Part shown: positions 26,359 to 39,700 of the stretch, piece by piece
Layout: every line of letters starts with the position of its first letter
Position numbering within the stretch: the stretch's first letter is position 1
Source of the DNA: Cinclus cinclus
Taxonomy: Eukaryota; Chordata; Aves; Passeriformes; Cinclidae
DNA length: 64,000 nucleotides
Reading direction: 5' to 3'
Assembly: GCF_963662255.1 (NCBI RefSeq)
Contig: NC_085047.1
Coordinates: 107,812,181 to 107,876,180 of the forward strand
The notes under the pieces: generated by a model
The model's input: the letters and a program-made list of their open reading frames with translations, nothing else
What the model was told of the DNA's origin: nothing
Database searches by the model: none
Position numbers and translations under genes: made by a program

Positions 26359-26451
26359 AAGTTTTTGGCCTGTAAGGCATTCCAGGAGCTCCAAAAGTCT
26401 TCGTCCATCTCGAAAATCATTAAAAAGGTCTTCAATGTGACGTCTTCCATA
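26359..26451 (-). CDS. DMD: Dystrophin exon 3 (first calponin-homology domain)
   Basis: This exon is 93 nt (31 codons, phase 0). The acceptor ends AATTCATTTCAG and the donor is GTATGT. It encodes YGRRHIEDLFNDFRDGRRLL and then ELLECLTGQKL. DLFNDFRDGRRLLELLE is the CH1 helix containing the DGRxLLxLLE motif. Identity as exon 3 rests on length, phase, position 0.9 kb upstream of exon 4, and HIEDLF/DGRRLL/LTGQKL. It is the least conserved of the five exons against the human protein as I know it, with about nine differences in 31 residues. The frame is open and the splice sites are good, so it looks functional. Confidence 0.96.
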
Positions 26452-28940
26452 CTGAAATGAATTCCAAAAAATAATTATTTTCAAAAAAAGAGCAGAAAGC
26501 TGTAAAAAAGCCAGTGTCAAAATATATATGGAACATAAGACACAAAGTAAAAGAAGAAAATATATCTGAGCTCACAGGATGCTTTCACATATATCTGTCT
26601 TAAACAGAGTTCTATTGTTTAAGAGACAATGATGCTTACTTCATTTCAAATACATGTCATTATTTCAAACAAATAGGCCAAAACTAAAGACTAATATATC
26701 TAGGAAACAAAGAAGACTGCAATTATGGTGCTAATCAGGAAGAAAAAAAAAATAGGAAAAATAATTTAAAAAACAAAACAAAACCACAAACAAGGAAAGA
26801 AACAAGAACAGAAACCCCAAACACACAGGAAGTGACATAAATTTTAAGTGCCTAGTAGGTGCTCCATGGGTCAGAAAAGAACCTGGAAGTACACAGAGAG
26901 AGATGAGCCAGCCTGATTCCAGTAAGGATCATAGAAACAGATCTATGTTAATAGGGCATGGAATTGTAGTGGATTGTGGCCTCACATCTCTAAGTGGCTG
27001 ACAGAAAACTCACATTTTGTACTTTGCATCAGTGAAAGATGAAAGGAAATACTTTTGATTTTCCCTCATATGACACTGTTAAAAAAAAAAAAAATCACTC
27101 TTTCTGAAATTCAAACCAAGTTTCTGATCTGATGCCTTGATTAAAGCATGAAATATTAAAAATATAGACATACCTTTTACAGTCTAGTCACTCAGAAAGT
27201 TTTATGTGCACCTATGAAATTTCAGATATTTTTGTACATACGACAGCTCTTGAGAATCACAATAAAAAGCAGTGATTACTTTGTGCCATGCACAATAATT
27301 TCACATGTCCACATCTTTTCTAATTCATGCAGTTTGATGGATGCTTTGATTGATTTGAGAGGAAGTGTCTATTTTAATTTTCTAGAACTGATGCCATGCT
27401 GACCTACGTTGCTCATCTTCTGTTTTTACCACAGGGCAATGTAAAATTGGGAATCCGTATTATAGACAAAATATTTGCTTTTCTGTCAGCAATGCTGTTC
27501 TGGTACTCCATACAATCCTCATTAGAGCTAGCTGGGAATTTTATGAAAAGCATATTTTGTTAGGAAGTACCAATCTCTTTGAAAGGTTACTTAAACAGAA
27601 GACAAAGTTAAGGACAGCATCCAGCGCTAAAGTAATTTTTTTCTCATCAATACATATTTATGGGTACAGCACTGACTTCAGTGCTATTAGCTATTCTGCA
27701 ATGACCTTTCTCTCTGATTGCTCTTCTGAAACAAAAGCTCCTTTCAATCCCTTCATTTATTGGTAAGGCGTTGTTTCTGTTTCATGGAACAAACAAATCC
27801 ACATCACAAATTCTCTACAGCAGTGGGAATCCTTGTTTTCTAGACAGTTTTCACACTGTGCACAACACATTCCAACTAAGCTAATTTCTATTTAACACAA
27901 ATGTTGCCACTTTATATAATATCTGAAAACCAGTACTGAACAGATATATGTATGATTTACTTGAACTAATCAACACCTTGAATTATCTGTTTAAGTAATA
28001 ATACACAGCAACTCTGGATTTCCTGCCTCACATTCAGTCTGTGAAATGGTTTTATAAAAATATTTTACCTTGTGGGGTGAAAAATCATGTGCCATTATGC
28101 AAGCCATGTACAGAATTCCTGAAGTTGTAGAACAAATTTAAAATTAAAACACACAACTAAATCAGAGACCTTGTTTTCTTCCCTAATCTTGCAGAACAAA
28201 AGTCATTTTTTTGCTGTGGGGAAACAGAAGTTCTATGCATTTTAAGTGAGCTCTTTCACATTCTTTAGAAAGTTGGATTGATCAATAGGCCCTTCTGTAA
28301 CACTGCGAAAGAATTATGTCCATAATGTTACTGGATCTCTCTGGGAATATGAGCAGAATTTTATTTTCACAATAGAATATAATTATATTAGTTTGTATAA
28401 TACAGAAAAAAATAGAACCAGCCTTCATAACTGCCTGTATCACTGTCTTTCCTCCTTTTACAGCATTTAAACGATTCATAACATTTATGTTGAAATCAAT
28501 CTGGGCAGTCAAAAATTCTGCTTAACAAATAATATGTTGTTTTGGGGGAGCTTTTTTTGGTAAAACTTTTAGAAAGAAAATAAAGACACAGCACGGTAGC
28601 ATTCCTAGCAGGACATATTAATTAGAAATGTATTACAAGTAAACCTTAAACCAAAGTTTCCATTGATTTTTTTAGGGTCTTGGGTGTATACCTTCCATTA
28701 ATCACAACTAAAAATACACTATGACACCCTACACTACATTCTAAACCAGAGGAAGACTGCTGTTTTTCTGGCAATGGGGTAATTATGTCTTCTTCCTCAA
28801 ACAGATGGAATGCCTTCACATGATTGAGGTTGCAGTAAGTCTTGAGACACAAATGGCTCAAAGTTGCATCAGGTAAATTTATCGTGTCATTGGAAGGTGT
28901 CTGTTAACTCAAACTTTTGAAAACAGTGAAAAAACAAGCG

Positions 28941-28996
28941 TGGCTTGGTTGCCAAACAAATGGCTTGTTTGCCAAACAAATGCCTAGGCATTTGTT
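28941..28996. repeat. 20-bp tandem repeat ending in a 22-bp perfect palindrome
   Basis: TGGCTTGGTTGCCAAACAAA at 28941-28960 is repeated at 28961-28980 with a single G-to-T change. The second copy runs into a palindrome at 28975-28996 made of AACAAATGCCTAGGCATTTG and TT, identical to its own reverse complement. I link it to no known element or binding site with confidence, although TTGCCAA resembles a half-site for nuclear factor I. Confidence 0.9.
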
Positions 28997-30719
28997 GCAC
29001 AGTCATGCTGAAAATAAGATTTTTAAAAAACTTTTTTAGGTTGTGACCTAAAACCAGTGTCCTCTACCTAAGAAGAAGGAAAATGTTCAGAAGACTCTCA
29101 TCTGCCATTTGTTATGCATGTTGATTTATTACTCACCCTCTATTACAAACTTATCTAAAACATAAATTTTAAAATGCCCAGAATAGCTTCAGTCTGAATT
29201 GTTGTTTCTCACTTAATTGTCTTTCTTCAAAATCACAGTGATGGGAGAGATGGGGGAAACAAGAGAGTAAAGGACACAGGAACGGCTAAAGATACTGGAT
29301 GTGTAGCACAAAGTGACTTTTCACCAGAAACAGAAATTCCTTTCTAGAAGTAGAACAAAATTAAAATCTAAGATAAGGCGTCGTTAAAATCTGAATTACT
29401 AGAAAGACTAGGGATTTAAGTATGTGGCAGTTTTATATATAATTTTAATTTTCCATCTTAGAGTGAAATAAAGTTCAAAACATAAACTTTCAAAAAACAC
29501 AAACTAACAAACTTTTTTGTTAACTGATAGAGGTGTTGGCTGCAACTGCTTATTGTTGCACAATATGAGGGGACCTGAAGGAAATCCAAGGCATCTATTT
29601 TAATAGAAAATTACAAAAAAAGAGATACATATGGGAAGATAAGACTCCTGTTTTATTCTGGATTAAATTAACCCTCCAACTTAAATAAAAAACTGTGGAA
29701 ATGAATTCACATATTACACTGGTATGGGAAAACCAAAACTACCTGCACTACAGTATGGCCAACTACATAAGCCGTAGTCTTAGAACTACATGGTATTGTA
29801 CAAGTAATATGTCAGGAAAATGTGGAATTTGCAGTAAAGTCTTCCCCCAGGCGTTGTAAGGGAGTGAAGCATATTTAGAGTATTCCATGTAGTAACTCAG
29901 CTGCATGTACATATTTTAGAATGCTTTCAGTATCAAGAATATTAAAATGCTATCTCTGACATGTTCCAAACTCAGACAGCAGTTGAAACAATTATATGCC
30001 AAAGAACATTACCTAAAACCAACAAAAGCTGGTGAAAAAGAAAAAAAAATAAAAGCAGAATCAGGAAATAAGACTGAAATCAAGTGTTAATAGATAATTG
30101 CAGTTGCAATTTTTTTGGTTTGAATACATTTAGGTATCTCAAAAGATCAAGCTTCTTCCTACTTATCTCACTGTTGTCTACTTTCATTGTCATTCTTGTG
30201 TTCTTTCCAAGGACTCTATAATAGACTTCATTATCACTATGTAAATTTTCCAAATAAATTTTATCAAACAACTAAATTATTTAATCATCTTATTCATCAG
30301 ATACATTATGGAGGAAGCTAATATAGCGGGAAGTATTACATGAAAGGCTGGTATTCTGTGAAAAGCACTCTATTCAGAGCTACATGCAAGTTGGTAATTA
30401 TTAAAGAAATACAGATAACATAATGAAATAATTTAAAAATAACTTGCCTAGAGAAGGCACAAAGACATCTGTTCATGAACAGTTAAATAAGTTAAAGCTT
30501 ACAGAAAAATTTGATTAGCATAAAACTGTTAGCAGTTATATTTTTGAATAAATTAGCAGAGGCAAATTCTTCATTAAATGAAATTGGAGCAAAGAAAAAG
30601 GAAATAGGAAGGGGAGAATTGGGAAAAGAGGGGAAAACAAAGGAAGAGACTGTGATTAAGAAAAAACGTTTAGGTTTAAGTGGGACCATGGAGAAGACAT
30701 GAGGAAGTGGGATTGAAAG

Positions 30720-31223
30720 TATACCTCGACCCTAGAGGCATGGCTGTGGAAATGGCAGGCAAAAGCAATCACAAATGGGGGTTCTTTAAGGAAAGTTGTT
30801 GCTCCAACTTCCAGTGGACAGTTTCCCAGACAGAATGGCAGGGCTGATTGTATTACTGGAAAGAAGATTATTCTATGGAAAGAAGTCCTAGTCCACTTCT
30901 ATGAGAAAGAAATGGGGAATCTTGGGATCAAGATCAGAGGGCCCTTCCCCCAGTCAGGTGGAGGAGAGGGATAACCAGGATTACTGGACTGTGTGGATTT
31001 GAGAGCCTGGTACATCGGCCCCACACTGGGCACCAGATGGATCTGTTCTGTTTTAAGCCCAGTTTGCACATAAGCCCAAACTGCTGCTCACCCACTTCCC
31101 CCACCCCGGCCACTCACAGCCCATGGGAAAGGGTTTGGCATCTGTTAAAGGGTAGTGGGTAACTGCACTGTGCATAATTTGTTTTTCCTGGGGTTTATAT
31201 GTATGTGTATTTTTCTACAATAC

Positions 31224-31281
<58 letters not shown>

Positions 31282-31420
31282 GTAATTTATCTCAAGCTTC
31301 AAAATTTTTCTTTTGATTCTCTTCCCTATTCCACTGGAAGGAGGAGGGAGTGTGGAGTGAGGAAGCAGCTGCATGGTGCTCAGTTACCAGATAGGATTAA
31401 ACCAAAACAACTCATAAATA
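30720..31420 (+). mobile_element. Endogenous retrovirus remnant: LTR with possible internal sequence
   Basis: The right half is LTR-like: GGGTAACTGCACTGTGCATA near 31156, a long TAA tract, CTCAAGCTTCAAAATTTTTC, a TTCCACTGGAAGGAGGAGGG block, and the ending AGCAGCTGCATGGTGCTCAG then TTACCAGATAGGATTAAACC. These blocks match the 3' half of the LTR at 8400-8815. The left half (30720-31100), including GGACTGTGTGGATTTGAGAG, recalls internal retroviral sequence of the same group, but no intact frame remains. Its left limit is uncertain, and it lies antisense to DMD. Confidence 0.6.
31224..31281. repeat. TAA trinucleotide microsatellite, about 19 units
   Basis: A nearly perfect run of TAA/ATA units about 58 bases long, lying inside the LTR-like element at 30720-31420. 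It probably grew from the ATT-rich R region of that LTR. Length polymorphism is likely. Confidence 0.95.
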
Positions 31421-34400
31421 TTCTCCCATAAACATGAAGGGTAGAAATGTACTTCTATTTCCTAAGATTCATAAACACTTAAAATTTCAAGCAATGATTC
31501 TATAGTAATATTTCCAGCAAAATATATGATGAAAGAAGATTGAAACACAACTATTATTTAAAATTCTTTAATGAGCATATATTTTTACTGTTTCCTAAAA
31601 ATGTCATGTAATAGATACATTTTCACATTTTTTAAAGAAAAATTGCAAAGGGTAAAAACTTGGCTGAAGAAGATATCCCTGACTTTTCTTTTTGAAGACA
31701 AATGTGCTCTTAGCTTACACTTTTTGTTTGAGGTAGATGACTGCAAAAAGATTATTACAGTAAGACAAGTTGGATGTTATTTCTTATGCATTTTACAGCA
31801 TTATTGGCTTGTTATTATCAGTTCATATTGGAAATCTAGCAACTGATACTGTAAACAGATGGAGAGAGACAGAGAATAAATTAAAAGAGAAAAGGCACTT
31901 TAAAGGCAGAGAATTCAAGGTTCATCATGACACTAAACAAAAGGTTTAATGTATTTGGTGTACATAGGAAAGATCAGTTTACAACAAAAATAACAGACAC
32001 AGAAGCCTTTCAGACTTTTGGGACAGGTAAAGAACTGGGATCAGATCTTGGGACAAGACCTTCGACTCCACAAGGGAGAGGAAACCTGGACTGCAGAGGT
32101 TGGAAGGGAGCTGCAGTGCATTCCATCTGTGCCCCAGCATGCAGGGCTATGGAACAGAGAGGCAGAGGTGCCTGCAGTTTGGTCAGGACCTCAGATTGCT
32201 GATTGATAATTAAAATACTTAAAAGACAAGGTACAATACAGAAGGGCAGAAGGACATAAGACATGAATTTTTATATAACTTTTTCAAATCATTGTCTCAA
32301 GTTCAGTTTGTACATCTCTAAATTTTGCTGAATAGCTGTCAGTTTAAAAGAAATATAAACTTTGTTGGCTCACAGATGTTACCCTTATTAAGACTTTAAA
32401 GAATAAGTCTTTTCTAACAAGCAAAATATTTGATGTCTCACTCTGTGAAACAGTAAAGGAATGATATTGAACTACTCTCAACAGATCTTTTAAGTCAGTT
32501 TTAATAAAAGAAGGACTATAAATACTTGTTCTTGCTCTGCTAAAATATTAAAAGTTCAATTTCTCTCCCCAACATCCTTGCTTCTGTTTTTTTCAATTCT
32601 GCTGGGAAGTTTGTCAAAGTGACTGACATTTTGTTTCATTGATGCTGGATTACTATTACAGCAGAAAAGAATATTGTCCCACTGCAGAGAGAAGAAAGAT
32701 GCAACAGGCATTGTTTAATTAGGCTTTAGGTTCATGGACTCATGAGAAGCGTCCAACAATAACTTATCAGCCACACCATCCTTCCTCCCTTCAGCATTCC
32801 TTTCCCTGTTAAAACATGGATGCAGCCTTTCTGCTGCAGCTGAAACTCTGTGTTGGTCAGTTGGAGGTCAAACACTGCATGAGCACTTTGCTTCCTTACT
32901 GGCAGGGATCCAATGTTTCCCAGGCTTTATGGTAGACATCTCTATTTTTGCTCTCTAAACTAATGTCAGAGAAATGTGCCTTTCAACAGAGAAACAATCA
33001 CAATGCCTGCAGCAGGCCCAGAACACCCAACTTTACTCTTAAAGAGGGATCTGGGGGCAGGTCCTACCAATTGTCTGAAGGCAGCTCATGTTCATGGACA
33101 GGACATGCACTCCCAGAGTAGAAGCTGGATTCATATACAGACCCTGAAGTTAGGAAATGATACCAGATCCTCCTGGGACTTCAGTTCTAGTAAAAGTGTA
33201 TTTTCCCCTCAGCACAGTAATTATATTTTTCTCGTATCATTACAAACAAGGACACCTGTACACACCTGAGTTTCTGTGGAATACTGTGTTGTTTGCATTC
33301 TAAAATAAATCAGAAAATCTCATTTTAAGTGCCAAATATTCCTAGAAGAGAAACAGAGAAACATTGACACATACAATTATGTTAGTATATCTGCCCTTGT
33401 TTCCTTAGCTCACAGAGACTCACATCTAAATTAAAAGTAATTTTTAATATTTTAAAGGAAACAAAGTTTCTCTTTGGCAAGCAGTAGAAACTCTTGGTTG
33501 GCATTCACTGCATTTCTTTTAAACAATATAAAGCTTACAGGGATACACAAAACAAATCTGGCAGCTGTCTTTTCCACCAGTTTAATCTAGCCAGAAAATG
33601 CCCTTGAAGCATTTCTTATTTTGCAGCATGTGATGTTCAAGGCCATTAAGAACTGGATGACTGGCAATGGCATAAAAAGAAACCTGCTGGAAGTGGGAAT
33701 GAACATGCATTCAGCAAGTTCCTACGAGGTTTGAAGAGTGAGTTGTCACTTCAGAGTCAAGGATAGTAGCTCTCCTTTGACAGGACAGCCAGTTTCATGC
33801 AATCTAATAATTGACTTAAATGGAGTTGCTATTCTTTTCAAGTATAAATATAGTTATGTTATCCGCTATGCAAAAAGAGCATAAAGATGAAAACTACCAT
33901 AAACTAAAAACTAATTTTATTTTCAGTCTTATCTCAGATGTAACTTTCAGTGGAGGATGGAATGTTAATTGTATTTACATGTTTGAGAATATCTGTATTG
34001 TTTTAATTTACAGTGTTTAGGTAGTTTTTGGGGCTCTAGTGGGTAGAGTTTTAGCAACATTTTTTAACACTAGGAGCTGAAAAGACTAAAATGCAGGGTT
34101 TTGGAAAGGAAATACCAGCCCACTTACAAGTGGAGAAACACAAACTGTATCTGGCAGATGCCAAATGTAACAACTGTTGCTAAAATTCTCATTTAAGTTT
34201 CACAGCAGAATGTTCCATGGATATTTGTTGTTCAAGTAATTTTTTTTTTTCCTACACATTATTATTTTCTGTTTTTAGAAAACAGAATGAAAGGGATTAT
34301 CTTCAATCTTGATGAAAATAATGAGCTTTAGTGCAAAACCTCAGAGAGCAGAGAAAGATTCTGAATTTTTTGCCTTTTGTCTTACTGGTGTTCTGCATCT

Positions 34401-37400
34401 TAGAGAACAGCTTAATTTTTATGCTAAGAGATCCAGGATATATAGCATGTACTGTGTTTCCTCACATATGAAGATGCCCTTTCGGAGTTAGGATTCTCCT
34501 CTTACTGACAGACAGGCTTTAGCAGTACTTTTTTCATCAGTTTCGGGCTTGAATCTTGTCTACACAGAATACAGAAGGTGTATAAAGAATAAGTAGAATT
34601 TCAACATTTTATTTTGGAATCCCTTCAGGTACATAATCTCATCTTTGAGAATAAATAAAACAGACAAACCCCTTCCACTGTCTATACTTGCAATAGGCAA
34701 ATAGTCAAGCTTCTAAATAGGTGCAATTGTAATCAAAAAAAGCAAATGCAATTCTCATGAATAGGAAAATAAAAGGAGCAAATTCCCTATTTATAAAACA
34801 CTGTTATTACTTGAATTATAAATGCTATATAAACAAGATATAATCTTGATCACTTCTCCTCTGACTAGGATGTGAAACAGGCGAATGTGATGTCTTATTT
34901 GCACAAAAGCTTTAGAATGAAACTGAGTTTGACCCTACACAATGGCTCAGATACTTGGTAGCTCCATTTGTGTGTTTGGAAAGTGGTGGCACAGCCACCC
35001 AAAACAGAGAAAGTACCTTGGACAACTGGGTAAACTAAGTCATTGTAGCACATCATCCAGTTTGTTTGATTTGATGTCACCCACTGAGAAAGTCCAAAAG
35101 GCAAGAGTTCTGACACTTCCTGTCATGCTTCTATTCCCACTAATCATTGTTTAGATTTTTTCTTTTGTCTTTCATTAGCATGTCTTGATCACAAAACACC
35201 TGACTATTATTTTAACAAAAATCACAAAGGAATAATGAGAGAATTGGGGCATCAAACAGAAAATAAATAAGTAATTAAATTATGTATTTAGTGTTTTTCA
35301 GTGAGCAGTCATCCTGAAGAGCAAACACAATTTGGTAGCCAAACAAAAACTAAACTCTTAATATATCTGCGATAGGACTGCTTGCAAATAGTTTTTTTCT
35401 TCCAAATGTATTTTCATTATCTCAGCTGAACTTTTAGTACTGACTGTAAGTGGATGACTCACCCTCCATCCTAAAGAGTCACAAATATTTAATCAAACTT
35501 ACTGCATTTTCTGGCACACACACACAGTTACTCCCTGTCACCTTGTTACATGGAATAGTTAAATTAAGTAAATTATTATTTTAAATATTACCATTTAAAT
35601 CTGTAGCAATTGTAAAATCTATACCACCACATCTTTGCTGGCTGATGATCATTTTCACTTAGTGAAAAAGAAAGGCCAGTATATATTTATTCAGAGTGAA
35701 GTTTGCTCTATTAACTGCCGTTCAGTGTTGAAACCCAGCTGAGCAGGAGGACTCACTGCATGCACTACAACCAAGAGCTGTTCTGGCACTTCCCCTACAA
35801 CCACTCTTCATATTCCCAACAAGCTTGTTTGCAGTAAATGAGATATTAATTTAAATGACATGCCTAAAAGAGTGAGTATACCTCCTCTGCTTGAGCTCAG
35901 GAAGGAGTTTAAAATAGATTATTCCACTTTTTTTCCCACCTGGGGAAGTCAAGCATAACTTAAGAGACTGAAAATCTGCCTATAAAACTACATGTCTGAA
36001 AGGATACAGTTTTCCAATGCAGACCATTGCTCAGCTTATTTTTTTATTATTATTATTTATCAAGATATGTCATTCATTACCTAAATGTGAGAAATAGGTT
36101 TCTATTAAAAACCAACAAAAAGAATGAACTCAACAATTTTTGAACTACTACAAAAAAAATCAGTAGTCTGCTATAGGGCAAGCTTCTATATGTAAACATT
36201 CAAGACATTCAGAATGAAATCCTAGAAAGAAAAAGCAGCAAGAGGATGGTATCTGCATTGGAACAGCAGAACATTTTTAAACACCATTAAACAGCAGGAA
36301 AAGAACAGAAGTAGAAAAGTTCTAATTCAAATGTACATGTATGGCAGCCTGCTAGCCTGACAACAGGATGAGCTGTGAGTGCAGCACCACCATTGCTCAA
36401 GGCTGCAGCAACCCTGACCTCTGTGACAGCCAGCCTCTTACTGCCAGACAGACCAGTCTGTTCCTCATTTCACAACTATTCTACTTCACACCTCACAGAA
36501 GTCATGAGGTCTAATTTCAGATTTTATGAATGGCCAAAAGCATTTTATAGTTGTGTTTTACATTATCTGATTATATATGCCCATTACTCTAGCACTTTAA
36601 AACCTCAAGTTCTATTCCCCCACATTGGTACCATTACCATGATATGATATACTCAGGATGTTGGGAAGAAGGGGAAAAGAAAGAAAAAAAGGATATTTGT
36701 TTCTTCTCCATATTTTTTTTTTCATTTTTCCCTCGGAATACTCCTAATGTTAATAATGCATGCAGGTAACAAATATATTACATAATTTTCTTGTATTGAA
36801 AATAATATAAAATTTCCATTTTTCTCTCTCCACAGGTCATCAAACCACAAACAAAGTTTATGTGGAAAATAAATGAAATTATAACTGGTCACAATATTAG
36901 AAGACATGATTAGATTCTGTGTTGATATTTCTATGAATTCTGCATAACATTGCCTTGTAAACAGGTTCAACATATTCCTTATGTATAATATAGCAAGTTG
37001 CTGTGTTTAAGCCATCAGCAGGTAGTATGCACATGCACCTTAAATCACCACAACAAATTATGGTAGCCTACCAAAAATGATTGGCAGATGCTTATTTTGT
37101 AATATCTAGCAATAAATGACATAGAATCTCAAGGGAATTTATGTAGCAACTTGCATTCGTGAATCTGGATCCCTTTTTGTAATTAATAAAAATATCAGCA
37201 TACGATGAATTTCTCTTTAAAAGCAATCATTAAAAATTGACTATAGCAGAGTGAATAAGGAAGAAATAATGAGATTTTAGCTTGCATTTTAGTTGCATTT
37301 TCTGTGTTAATAACTTATGAGTGGCTCTAGAAATCTATTTACCTTTTTGTTGGATTATACCACATTGTGCCCATCAGTCAGCTGTACATCTATATATACA

Positions 37401-38954
37401 TATATATGCACACATTTAACTGATAATGTAGGGTTTAATTTTAATCTTAATTGTTTGCATGTCATTCTTATAAAAGTAATGCAGGAAAAAAAAGTAACCC
37501 TCACCCTGAAACTATACAAAGGAAACAGACAACCACCAACCATTCTAGAAACACAACCTGAAGACAGTGGAATGAACCAGCACCCATCTGAACATGGAAA
37601 ACCACATGTAACACCAGAGCTTGGGGAACATGGTTTTGATTTCCTGAATTTAAGCCCATACAGCTCAGTGTCAGAGACTCAAATCTCAGCCATCAGGGCT
37701 CAGAGTGTGATATGGACCTCACAGTATCAGTGGAGTTGAACTTGACCAGTGGAGTTCCACATATGCACCACAGATCTTTCCATCTTTCAAAATTAGAACC
37801 ATTTTCTGAAACTGAGAAGATATTATCCCCAAAGACACCCCTGAATGAATAAATCAAGGCAGCAAAAGAGAATAGACATGGGACAATTCTATTTTTACTT
37901 TCAAAAATTTCATTCAGCATTTTTTAAAAGAAAACTTTGACATGAAGGAGTTTTAAGAAAAGACTTGGAGATGCATCTTTTTTTAGAAATATTCTGGGCA
38001 ACACCCTCACTGCAGATGGTGCCACCCTGTCATTGCCATCTGCCTATAGAACAGTATCCCCAGCATCAATAATGACATTTTGAGTCGTGCAAATCCTCAC
38101 ACCTTAAGTGCCCTGGGTACACAAAGAGGAACCCCTGCACCATGGGAATCCTCTTTGATGTGCCTCGGTGAGTTTCCAGTGGCTGGTCCTGAACAGCCTG
38201 CAGGCCCACACATCATTCCTGCCAGGACTAATGCATAAGGGGACATTGTGTCTGACTCAGCACTCTCTTCTCAGAATTACTGGGCCTTCAGGAAGCAGCT
38301 ATGCAAATCTCAGCACGATATATGGCCGGTGTGTGGACGTGATGTATGTAACACAGGGGTTACTGTGGGTTACACAATGCATGGGTTCACACAATTCATG
38401 AACTTCACTCAACTGCTGCTATGAATGTTAATCAGATATTCGGTCTACAATCCACATCAGGACTAATTAAAAAGTGTTATTTACTGTAGAGTGTAGGCTT
38501 GCTCAGGCAACTGCCTGACATTAATCAGCCCTTGAATGCTGGAATTTAAATCAAAAATATGCAAAAAAATTTATGAGTAATGCCAGTTTTGTTTAGTGTC
38601 ACACACTATTAAATCAATGAGGACTAAATGAGCCTTTATGCAAAGATACTTATAAAATCAACAACTGGTTTTCTGGAGTTCATTACTGCTTTCAAAATTT
38701 TCTGTTACTGTCAAAGTCAGGAAATTTTTCATGAAAGTTCTAGGAAATGTTGCTGGTTTACTCCTACTAAATTATTTAAACTCTACAGAAAGACACAAAT
38801 AATGATCAGGGGACAGATTTCACCTTGAGATTTCCATTTTTCCTGGAACAGAAACAAATTTTGTGCAAATTCTGAACTATTTAAAGCAGTTTTATTAATT
38901 TATTGAGTACTGTGGTATTTCCAGTTTAAAGCCCTTTTGTATGAGGACAGATAT

Positions 38955-39212
38955 TTTAATAGGGTATATAGCAATAGGATAAGGGGTAACTAAAAGAGAG
39001 AACATTCAGCCTAGATTTAAGGAAGATTTTCTTTTACATTTATGGTGGTAGAACACTGGAACAGGTTATGTGATGGATGTCCCATCTCTGGAAACATTCA
39101 AGGTCAGACTGGGCAGGGCTCTGACACAAATTGTTTACTGGCAGATATCCCTGGTGGGAACTAGGTGACCTTGAAAGATCCTTTCCAACCCAAATCCTTC
39201 TGAGTCTACAGT
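38955..39212 (+). mobile_element. CR1 LINE, 3' end fragment
   Basis: The blocks AGCAATAGGATAAGGGGTAA, TGGTGGTAGAACACTGGAAC, ATGTCCCATCTCTGGAAACATT, CAAGGTCAGACTGGGCAGGG and GATCCTTTCCAACCCAAATC follow the CR1 3' untranslated order, ending near TTCTGAGTCTA in place of the ATTCTATG repeats. The inner part shows small deletions. It is the only clear CR1 here that lies antisense to DMD. Confidence 0.82.
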
Positions 39213-39266
39213 GCTGGAACAACCTGAACATGAGTCTCATCCTAGAGGGAGTTGTGCTATGACAGT

Positions 39267-39700
39267 GTCCTGGTTTCTGCTGGGTAGAGTTAATTAATTT
39301 CTCTTCAGTAGCTGTTACAGTGCTGTGTTTTGGATTAGGAATGAGAATTATGTTGATAACACACTGATGTTTTGGTTTTTGCTGTCATGTTTGTCCTAAG
39401 TCGAAGGCTTTTCTTTTTACCTCATGCTCTGACAGTGAGAAGGCCAGCAAAAGAAACTGGGAGGGAGTACAGCTGTGAGAGGTGACCCAGAAAGTCAATA
39501 GTGTCCTGGGTGGCACCCCAAGCAGTGTGGACAGGTCAAGGGAGGTGCCAAAGGGATATTCCACACCACAGATTGTGGTATGTCCAGTGTATAAACCAGG
39601 GGGAGTCACTCAGAAGGGTAGCTGACTTGGTTTCAGGAAGATGGAGTCTTCACTGGGCTTTCATGTGCTGCTGTTCCAAATAAAGTTTGTGGAAACATGA
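39267..39700 (+). mobile_element. Solo LTR of a bird endogenous retrovirus (5' part)
   Basis: It starts with AGTGTCCTGGTTTCTGCTGG, then TTTTGGATTAGGAATGAGAA, TGATAACACACTGATGTTTT and CTGGGAGGGAGTACAGCTGT. A TATA-type GTGTATAAACC lies near 39589 and an AATAAA near 39679. These blocks are the U3 start and promoter region of the family seen at 8400 and 60185. It begins about 55 bases after a CR1 end, in the same orientation. The 3' blocks (GCGGCTG-type and TTAAACC-type) are not seen, so the copy is probably truncated or diverged there. Confidence 0.75.

Noticed and set aside
6679..26451. Identification of the exons as utrophin
   Set aside because: [23 protein letters not shown] and HAFNIAR are dystrophin-type; the corresponding utrophin residues, as I know them, differ.
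37317..37739. 140-codon plus-strand ORF
   Set aside because: No recognisable domain, repeat or splice context; composition changes along its length. An ORF of this size is expected by chance in six frames of 64 kb.
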